Positions 1 to 4,410 of a DNA stretch of 5,077 nucleotides are shown here, piece after piece; position 1 is the first letter of the stretch, and every line of letters begins with the position of its first letter. Made by a program: the position numbers and the translations under genes. Source of the stretch: Pseudomonadota bacterium. Its GTDB lineage: Bacteria; Pseudomonadota; Gammaproteobacteria; Burkholderiales; Casimicrobiaceae. Location of the stretch: positions 1 to 5,077 of the forward strand of contig JAKPSO010000641.1 in NCBI GenBank assembly GCA_029571495.1, read 5' to 3'. The notes under the pieces were generated by a model. It had not been told where the DNA came from, searched no databases, and saw only the letters and a list, made by a program, of their open reading frames with translations.

Positions 1-2032
1 AGGCGCTGCTTTGGACGAAGGTGATGTCGACCGCAGGCGTTTCGCTCATGCGAAGCATTAAGTAGTTGTCAAAGTTACTTTGCTCAACGCGACCGTCTTT
101 AAACGTGATCGCGTTCTTCATGCCACTTGAGAAGCCGAGCAAAATGCCCGACTCAATCTGCGCGAGCGCTTGGTCGGGATGCACCACCGTGCCGCAGTCA
201 ACCACCGCCGTGATCTTGTGCACTTTCGGACCATTGGCCGAGAGCGACACTTCGGCGACGACCGCTGAATGCGTGCCGTAGCACTCCATCTGCGCGATCC
301 CGAGCGCGCGGCCCGCAGCCGCTTTGCCCCAACCAGCCTTTTCCGCGGCCAGCTTCAACACGTTTTGTGAACGCGTATCTCCCTTGAGCATTTCCATGCG
401 CAACGCAACTGGATCTTTTTTCGTCGACGCTGCGATTTCGTCAACGAAGCTCTCAACAGCGAACGCATTGAGTGCGTTCGAGACGCTGCGCCAGTAGCCG
501 ACGCGCACGCCGGTGTCGTGGATCACGTTTTCGACGACGACGTTCGGGATCTTGTACGTCAGGTTTTCCGAACCCTCGGCCATGAACGGATCTTTGCCGT
601 TCTGCACGACCGGCGGGAACGCACGCGCAGTCACGGAGGGCGACGTCATCTTGCTGTACAACGTCGTCACCGTGCCGGTCTCATCGAGCCCCGCCGTCAT
701 TTGGTGCAACGACACCGGACGGTAGAAGTCGTGCGTCATGTCGTCTTCGCGCGACCAGATGAGCTTCACGGGCTTACCTGCGGCCTTGGCGATTTGCGCC
801 GCTTGAATTTGGAAATCAAGTTCAAGCTTGCGTCCGTAGCCGCCACCAAGGAAGGTCGTGTGGATGAACACTTTTTCCGGAGGCATGTTGATGCCCGCAG
901 CGACGCCGTATTGCGCGCCTTGCTGGAACTGAATCGGGCCAGTGACGTGGCACTCGCCATTGACAAATTCGGCCGTGCAATTGACGGGTTCGAGTGTGGC
1001 ATGCGCGAGGAACGGCAGTTCGTATTCCGCTTCGACTTTTTTCGCGGCTTTGTCGAGATTGGCGATGCCCGTACCGTCTTTGCGCATGATCGCGCCGGGA
1101 TTCACCGACGCCGTGCGAAGATCGGACTCGATCTCAAGGCTGTTGAGATTGACACCGGGGCCGTTGTCCCATTCGATCTCCAGCGCGTCGCGACCTTTCT
1201 TCGCGGTGTAGAAGTCTTTCGCGAGCACGGCTACACCGTCGGGGATCTGCACGACGTTGACGACGCCTTTGACAGCGCGTGCCTTCGCGTCGTTAACCTT
1301 CACAACTTTTCCGCCGATGACCGGCGCTTGCGCAAGCGACGCGACGAGCATGCCGGGCTTCTTCACGTCGATACCGTATTGCGCTTTGCCATAAACCTTC
1401 GCCGCGGTATCCAAACGCGGCTGTGCCTTGCCGATGATCTTCCAGTCTTTCGCGTCTTTCAGCGTGACTTTCTCTGGCGCCTTTAGCGTCGATGCCTTCG
1501 CGACCAGCGCGCCGTAGGTGAGCTTCTTGCCGCTCTTGTGCGTGACCGCGCCGTTGCTCGCGCTGCATTCTGACGCCGGAACCTTCCACGTCTCCGCGGC
1601 GGCGTTGACGAGCATCGTGCGCGCCGAAGCACCGGCCTCTCGAAGCTTGGTCCACGCCTCGCGAACCGACGTCGAACCGCCGGTAATCTGACCGCCGAGC
1701 ATCGCGTTGATGTACGGCGGAGCCGATGGCGCCATTTCGATTTTCACGGCAGAGAGCGGAACCTCCAGCTCTTCGGCGACCAACATTGGCATCGACGTGT
1801 ACACGCCCTGCCCCATCTCGGAACGGTGGCACATGATGGTGATGCCACCCTTGGCATCGATTTTCACAAACGCATTGGCGACTTGCGGCGCTGCAGCCGA
1901 CTGTGCGTTCGACGCCGGCAAATGAAAGCCTATGACGAGTGCGCCACTAAGAGCGCCGGTCGACTTCAGGAAGCCGCGGCGTTGAGAAGATTCGAGTTTG
2001 TCCTGCAGAACGGGGGTATTCGGTTTTTTCAT
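1..2032 (-). CDS. Xanthine dehydrogenase-family molybdopterin-binding large subunit, IorB type, Tat-exported (C-terminus cut by window edge)
   Basis: Large catalytic subunit of a molybdenum hydroxylase, which oxidises an aldehyde or N-heterocycle using water as oxygen source and passes electrons to its [2Fe-2S] partner. The frame is open for 677 codons from ATG at 2032 to the left edge; relatives are roughly 720-750 residues, so only the C-terminal tail is missing, including the GEPG segment with the expected catalytic Glu. Visible: Tat signal with SQRRGFLK (residues 16-23); EMGQG at 72-76 and GGSTSV at 118-123, both Mo-cofactor elements; hammerhead domain about 200-300; LEPVNCTAEF around E348; GGGYGRK at 396-402; WSREDDMTHDFYRP in the middle; YWRSVSN..NAF around W514; then VDCGTVVHPDQ..AQIESG. 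The hammerhead sits between two parts of the Mo domain, the permuted order typical of IorB rather than classical XDH. The start is set by AAGGAG eight bases upstream. It lies 12 bases after the small-subunit stop. Substrate cannot be read from sequence; IorB, aldehyde dehydrogenase and nicotinate dehydrogenase relatives are all possible. Confidence 0.93.
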   Translation of the reverse strand, partial: MKKPNTPVLQDKLESSQRRGFLKSTGALSGALVIGFHLPASNAQSAAAPQVANAFVKIDAKGGITIMCHRSEMGQGVYTSMPMLVAEELEVPLSAVKIEMAPSAPPYINAMLGGQITGGSTSVREAWTKLREAGASARTMLVNAAAETWKVPASECSASNGAVTHKSGKKLTYGALVAKASTLKAPEKVTLKDAKDWKIIGKAQPRLDTAAKVYGKAQYGIDVKKPGMLVASLAQAPVIGGKVVKVNDAKARAVKGVVNVVQIPDGVAVLAKDFYTAKKGRDALEIEWDNGPGVNLNSLEIESDLRTASVNPGAIMRKDGTGIANLDKAAKKVEAEYELPFLAHATLEPVNCTAEFVNGECHVTGPIQFQQGAQYGVAAGINMPPEKVFIHTTFLGGGYGRKLELDFQIQAAQIAKAAGKPVKLIWSREDDMTHDFYRPVSLHQMTAGLDETGTVTTLYSKMTSPSVTARAFPPVVQNGKDPFMAEGSENLTYKIPNVVVENVIHDTGVRVGYWRSVSNALNAFAVESFVDEIAASTKKDPVALRMEMLKGDTRSQNVLKLAAEKAGWGKAAAGRALGIAQMECYGTHSAVVAEVSLSANGPKVHKITAVVDCGTVVHPDQALAQIESGILLGFSSGMKNAITFKDGRVEQSNFDNYLMLRMSETPAVDITFVQSSA
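1904..2032 (-). other. Twin-arginine (Tat) signal peptide of the large subunit
   Basis: The first 43 or so residues of the large subunit form a Tat signal. A charged N-region carries SQRRGFLK with the arginine pair at residues 18-19. A weakly hydrophobic stretch (TGALSGALVIGFHL, 25-38) follows, and then a likely cleavage site after ASNA (residue 43). This implies that the folded, cofactor-loaded enzyme goes to the periplasm. The small subunit has no signal and would be co-exported with it, as is known for other two-subunit Tat enzymes. The exact cleavage point is a guess. Confidence 0.85.
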
Positions 2033-2040
2033 CGCATGTT

Positions 2041-2046
2041 CTCCTT
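2041..2046 (-). promoter_or_regulatory. Ribosome binding site of the large subunit, overlapping the upstream stop codon
   Basis: On the minus strand, AAGGAG lies eight bases before the ATG at 2032 and overlaps the TAA stop of the small-subunit gene (2045-2047). This arrangement suggests translational coupling, giving matched amounts of the two subunits. A nearer ATG at 2037 is out of frame and meets a stop after two codons, so 2032 is the start. Confidence 0.85.
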
Positions 2047-2512
2047 ATGCCTTCGCGCGTGAAACGGCTTTGCCGGCGCGTACAACGGCTTTTTGAATGC
2101 GGTGATAGGTGCCACAGCGGCAGACATTGCCGTCCATGGCGCCGACGATCTGGGCTTCGGTGGGGTTAGGGTTCGCAGTGATCAACGCCGCTGCAGTCAT
2201 CATCTGACCGGTCTGGCAATAGCCGCACTGCGGCACGTCCTCCGCAATCCAAGCATCCTGAAGCGCCTTGCCGACATTGGCGGGCAGCCCTTCGATCGTC
2301 GAAATTTTCTTGCCCGCAGCAGCGCTCACAGGCGTGGAGCAGGAACGGATGGGTACACCGTCGAGATGCACGGTACAGGCCCCGCAAAGCGCCATGCCGC
2401 AGCCAAACTTCGGGCTGGTGACGTCAAGGTGATCCCGTAGCACCCACAAAATCGGCGTTTCCGGATCGCCGTCAAACGACGCGGCTTTCCCGTTTACATT
2501 CAAATTCAACAT
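2045..2512 (-). CDS. (2Fe-2S)-binding small subunit of the molybdenum hydroxylase, IorA type
   Basis: Iron-sulfur electron-transfer subunit of 155 residues, the normal length for the family. It carries two [2Fe-2S] clusters that move electrons from the Mo site of the large subunit to an external acceptor. The N-terminal plant-ferredoxin fold has Cys38, Cys43, Cys46 and Cys58 (motif FGCGMALCGACTVHLDG). The C-terminal helical domain has Cys96 and Cys99 (QCGYCQTGQM) and Cys131 and Cys133 (NVCRCGTY). All eight ligands are present. There is no signal peptide, so export would depend on the Tat signal of the downstream-encoded partner. It is the first gene of the minus-strand operon, with GGAGGA five bases before its ATG and the large subunit starting 12 bases after its stop. 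There is no FAD-binding (CoxM-type) gene between them, consistent with IorAB-type enzymes that pass electrons to a cytochrome or another acceptor rather than NAD. Confidence 0.95.
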   Translation of the reverse strand: MLNLNVNGKAASFDGDPETPILWVLRDHLDVTSPKFGCGMALCGACTVHLDGVPIRSCSTPVSAAAGKKISTIEGLPANVGKALQDAWIAEDVPQCGYCQTGQMMTAAALITANPNPTEAQIVGAMDGNVCRCGTYHRIQKAVVRAGKAVSRAKA

Positions 2513-2517
2513 CGTAC

Positions 2518-2523
2518 TCCTCC
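2518..2523 (-). promoter_or_regulatory. Ribosome binding site of the small subunit
   Basis: GGAGGA on the minus strand, five bases before the ATG at 2512. A near-perfect anti-Shine-Dalgarno match that fixes the start of the first gene of the operon. Confidence 0.85.
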
Positions 2524-2556
2524 AAAAAATGACGACTACTAGCGATTGGGCATAGT

Positions 2557-2573
2557 CCGACGAGCTTAGTCGG
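2557..2573. repeat. Inverted repeat CCGAC-N7-GTCGG, candidate operator
   Basis: Perfect five-base arms, CCGAC (2557-2561) and GTCGG (2569-2573), are separated by gagctta. The repeat covers the candidate -10 element of the small-subunit promoter (2563-2568), a position suited to a repressor in the divergent region. Arms this short can occur by chance. There is no T-run beside it, so it is not a terminator. Confidence 0.35.
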
Positions 2574-2591
2574 GAATTGCAACAGACTCAA
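2563..2591 (-). promoter_or_regulatory. Candidate sigma70-type promoter of the minus-strand hydroxylase operon
   Basis: Read on the minus strand, TTGAGT (2591-2586) and TAAGCT (2568-2563) are separated by exactly 17 bases. They match the -35 and -10 consensus at four and three positions. Transcription would start near 2556 and leave a leader of about 45 bases before the ATG at 2512. It is the best-spaced pair I found in the 152-bp divergent region, but both hexamers are weak. Confidence 0.3.
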
Positions 2592-2664
2592 TCGTGCAGC
2601 GCAGCAATTTCGCCCTGCAATCGACGGGGTCGAAACATTTCAAGCGGGCTGCTACGCTTCGCAG

Positions 2665-3672
2665 ATGGATAACCTAGACCTTGATGTATTGAAGACCGCG
2701 CTTGCGTGGACCGAAGCAGGACGCCGCGCCACGCTTGGCACCGTCGTGCGCACATGGGGTAGCGCACCGCGCCCCATCGGCGCAATGATGGCCATTCGCG
2801 ATGACGGGCAGGTGATCGGCTCGGTATCCGGCGGTTGCATCGAAGATGATCTGATCGATCAAGTCAAAACTGGCAAACTCGCTGCGCGCTTACCGGAAGC
2901 CGTGAGCTATGGTGTCGCGGTCGACCATGCACGCGAGTTCGGCCTGCCGTGCGGTGGTACGGTACAGATGGTGTTGGAGCCGATCACCGCGCTGTCCGAC
3001 ATTCGCGGTCTGCTCGCCGATTTGGAGTCGCACAAGATCGTCAAGCGCACGTTGAACCTTGAGACGGGCGTTGCGCACCGCACCACTGCCACGGGTGCTG
3101 ATGTGCTCGCTTTTGACGGCGCGACGCTCACGACGATTCACGGTCCGAAATATCGATTGTTGATCATTGGTGCGGGGCAACTTTCGAAGTACCTCGCGAC
3201 CATGGCGATACCGCTCGATTACCAAGTCACGGTCTGCGATCCGCGCGACGAGTACCAAGAACAATGGAGCGACCTGCCGCAAGTGACGATGTCGAAAGAG
3301 ATGCCTGACGACTTAGTCATCGCGATGAATCTCGACGGCAACAGCGCGGTCGTTGCGCTCACACACGACCCAAAGCTAGATGACCTTGCGCTCATGGAAG
3401 CTCTCAAATCCCCCGCCTTCTACATCGGCGCGCTGGGCTCCAAATCTAACAACGAGAAGCGGCGCGCGCGACTGCTTGAGTTCGACGTGACCGCCGACGA
3501 AATCAAGCGTCTGCACGGCCCGGTCGGACTCGATATTGGCGCGAAGACGCCCTCGGAAATTGCAGTGTCAGTGCTTGCCGAAATGACCGCAGTGAAACGC
3601 GGCGTCACCATGACGCGCAGCAAAACTGACGTGCCCGCGAAGAGCGCTTCGAGTGCGGGTTGCAGGCTTTAG
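2665..3672 (+). CDS. XdhC/CoxI-family molybdenum cofactor maturation protein
   Basis: A 335-residue XdhC-like protein. In characterised XdhC, the protein binds molybdenum cofactor, favours its sulfuration by a desulfurase and hands it to apo-enzyme of the xanthine dehydrogenase family; it is cytoplasmic and not part of the final enzyme. The N-terminal XdhC_CoxI domain covers about 10-80, with GTVVRTWGSAPRPIGA (25-40) and SVSGGCIEDDL (53-63, Cys58). A second conserved cysteine is in LPCGGTVQ (Cys96). The C-terminal Rossmann domain, about 163-310, has IIGAGQLSKYLA (167-178), THDPKLDD (233-240), YIGALGSKSNNEKRRARL (253-270) and GPVGLDIGAKTPSEIA (285-300). The start fits family N-termini, yet no Shine-Dalgarno is visible before it. 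It is divergent from the hydroxylase operon by 152 bases, and that enzyme is its logical client. A client role for the AOR downstream is less likely, since that enzyme does not need the sulfurated mono-pterin cofactor. Confidence 0.92.
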   Translation: MDNLDLDVLKTALAWTEAGRRATLGTVVRTWGSAPRPIGAMMAIRDDGQVIGSVSGGCIEDDLIDQVKTGKLAARLPEAVSYGVAVDHAREFGLPCGGTVQMVLEPITALSDIRGLLADLESHKIVKRTLNLETGVAHRTTATGADVLAFDGATLTTIHGPKYRLLIIGAGQLSKYLATMAIPLDYQVTVCDPRDEYQEQWSDLPQVTMSKEMPDDLVIAMNLDGNSAVVALTHDPKLDDLALMEALKSPAFYIGALGSKSNNEKRRARLLEFDVTADEIKRLHGPVGLDIGAKTPSEIAVSVLAEMTAVKRGVTMTRSKTDVPAKSASSAGCRL

Positions 3673-3687
3673 TTTAGCGCATTTGCT

Positions 3688-3702
3688 TGAGTAATTTACT
3701 CA
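3688..3702. repeat. Perfect 15-bp palindrome TGAGTAA-T-TTACTCA, candidate operator
   Basis: Seven-base arms with a single central base, all matching, 15 bases after the stop of the XdhC gene and about 40 bases before the terminator. As RNA it could form a six-pair AT-rich stem with a three-base loop followed by CCTTTT, so a weak terminator is an alternative. The tight symmetry looks more like the binding site of a dimeric regulator. No convincing promoter hexamers were found around it. Confidence 0.45.
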
Positions 3703-3742
3703 CCTTTTCGCGCTGATTTCACTGCACTAGTTCATCGAAAGT

Positions 3743-3778
3743 ATGCCGCGTCGCAGCAATGCCACGCGGCATTTTTTT
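3743..3778 (+). terminator. Rho-independent terminator after the XdhC gene
   Basis: A perfect nine-base stem, ATGCCGCGT (3743-3751) with ACGCGGCAT (3764-3772), encloses a 12-base loop and is followed directly by six T. It lies 70 bases past the XdhC stop at 3672 and ahead of the ferredoxin gene. It should end the XdhC transcript and make the ferredoxin-AOR genes a separate unit. There is no matching A-run on the left side, so it is likely to work only on the plus strand. Confidence 0.9.
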
Positions 3779-3803
3779 GTGTTCCTTTTTCTGCAAATTC
3801 AGA

Positions 3804-3832
3804 TGTTTTATGTAGAGAGTTACCAATACAAT
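3804..3832 (+). promoter_or_regulatory. Candidate promoter (-10 TACAAT) for the ferredoxin-AOR operon
   Basis: TACAAT at 3827-3832 matches the -10 consensus at five of six positions and sits in AT-rich DNA just past the terminator. With 17-base spacing the -35 would be TGTTTT at 3804-3809, a poor match, so the promoter may need an activator or the call may be wrong. The start would be near 3839, leaving a leader of about 70 bases that contains the CRP-like site at 3854-3869. Confidence 0.3.
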
Positions 3833-3853
3833 GAGCAAGGACTTAGAAGCCCT

Positions 3854-3869
3854 TGTGAACTTGGGCACA
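3854..3869. promoter_or_regulatory. CRP/FNR-family-like binding site upstream of the ferredoxin gene
   Basis: TGTGA-ACTTGG-GCACA matches the CRP pattern TGTGA-N6-TCACA at nine of ten defined positions. The symmetry extends one base on each side (TTGTG with CACAA). Its centre is about 50 bases before the ATG at 3912. If transcription starts near 3839 it lies downstream of the start and would act as a roadblock or repressor site. If a weak -10 around 3885-3890 (TACATA) is used, it lies near -35 and could act as an activator site. Which regulator would bind is not known from the sequence. Confidence 0.4.
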
Positions 3870-3899
3870 AAACTTCCGACTTCGTACATAAAACGCAAC

Positions 3900-3905
3900 A
3901 AGGAG
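3900..3905 (+). promoter_or_regulatory. Ribosome binding site that decides the ferredoxin start
   Basis: AAGGAG six bases before the ATG at 3912. The in-frame ATG further upstream at 3831 has no comparable site, so translation should start at 3912. Confidence 0.85.
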
Positions 3906-3911
3906 ACAGCG

Positions 3912-4388
3912 ATGCAGAAAGTGCTGCACACCAACCCGGATAAGTGCACCGGGTGTTTGCAATGTGAGATGGCCTGTTCTTACGAGAACTACCAGGTGTT
4001 CGCGCCCGCGAAATCACGCATCAAAGTCTTCGACTTTCACAAGACCGGCAAGAAGGTGCCCTACACCTGCACGCAATGCGCCGAGGCGTGGTGCCTGCAT
4101 GCGTGCCCCGTGCAAGCCATCACCGTCGACAAGAACACAGGCGCGAAAGTGGTCAACGACGCGACGTGCGTCGGCTGCAAGGTATGCACGATTGCCTGCC
4201 CATTCGGCACCGTGAACTACGTGCAAGAAACCGGCAAAGTGCAGAAGTGCGATTTGTGTGAAGGCAATCCCGCCTGCGCGGACGCCTGCCCCACCGGAGC
4301 CATCACCTATGTGGATGCGAACTGGACGGGTCTTGGCAAGATGGCCGATTGGGCCAACAAACTCGGCAACCAGCCCAGCGCGGCGTAA
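3912..4388 (+). CDS. aorA: Ferredoxin-like electron-transfer subunit with four [4Fe-4S] clusters (AorA-like)
   Basis: A 158-residue polyferredoxin expected to carry electrons between the tungsten subunit encoded next and an acceptor or FAD subunit. Sixteen cysteines form four cluster motifs: Cys12-15-18-22, Cys53-56-61-65, Cys86-89-92-96 and Cys113-116-122-126. The first and third have CxxCxxCxxxC spacing; the second and fourth have the longer middle gap seen in DmsB/HycB-type subunits. Length, cluster count and position directly before an AOR gene match AorA of the betaproteobacterial AorABC enzyme (Aromatoleum), in which AorA units are known to stack into a conducting filament. There is no signal peptide, so it is cytoplasmic. 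The ATG at 3912 was chosen over the in-frame ATG at 3831, which would add 27 residues: 3912 has a strong ribosome binding site and puts the first cluster at the usual distance from the N-terminus. The AOR gene starts 22 bases after its stop. Family assignment is firm; the symbol rests on context and length. Confidence 0.9.
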   Translation: MQKVLHTNPDKCTGCLQCEMACSYENYQVFAPAKSRIKVFDFHKTGKKVPYTCTQCAEAWCLHACPVQAITVDKNTGAKVVNDATCVGCKVCTIACPFGTVNYVQETGKVQKCDLCEGNPACADACPTGAITYVDANWTGLGKMADWANKLGNQPSAA

Positions 4389-4396
4389 CTGAACAC

Positions 4397-4402
4397 AAGG
4401 AG
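4397..4402 (+). promoter_or_regulatory. Ribosome binding site of the AOR gene
   Basis: AAGGAG eight bases before the ATG at 4411, inside the 22-base gap after the ferredoxin stop. No promoter or terminator fits in that gap, so the two genes should be co-transcribed. Confidence 0.8.
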
Positions 4403-4410
4403 AAAGCATC

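Noticed and set aside
518..1486. A 322-codon plus-strand open frame antisense to the large subunit
   Set aside because: It lies wholly opposite a frame with clear family motifs. Its composition (Arg-, Asp- and His-rich, no recognisable domain) is typical of the complement of a GC-rich gene, and it has no good ribosome binding site.
1293..1832. A 179-codon minus-strand open frame overlapping the large subunit in another frame
   Set aside because: It shares the strand but not the frame of the large-subunit gene and shows an arginine/glycine-rich, domain-free translation. The frame from 2032 is continuous and motif-bearing across the same stretch.
2890..3282. A 130-codon minus-strand open frame opposite the XdhC gene
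   Set aside because: It is a shadow of the XdhC reading frame: no motifs and no ribosome binding site, while the plus frame has both XdhC domains.
3687..3703. Reading the 15-bp palindrome as an FNR/ANR box
   Set aside because: An FNR box is TTGAT-N4-ATCAA. Here the arms are TGAGTAA and TTACTCA with a one-base centre, so neither sequence nor spacing fits.
3831..3911. In-frame upstream ATG that would extend the ferredoxin by 27 residues
   Set aside because: No ribosome binding site lies before it, the ATG overlaps a candidate -10 element, and AorA-type proteins start about 10 residues before the first cysteine, as given by the ATG at 3912 with its AAGGAG.
2665..4388. XdhC, ferredoxin and AOR as one operon
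   Set aside because: A perfect nine-base stem with a T-run lies at 3743-3778 and the gap is 239 bases, so separate transcription is more likely, though read-through cannot be excluded.
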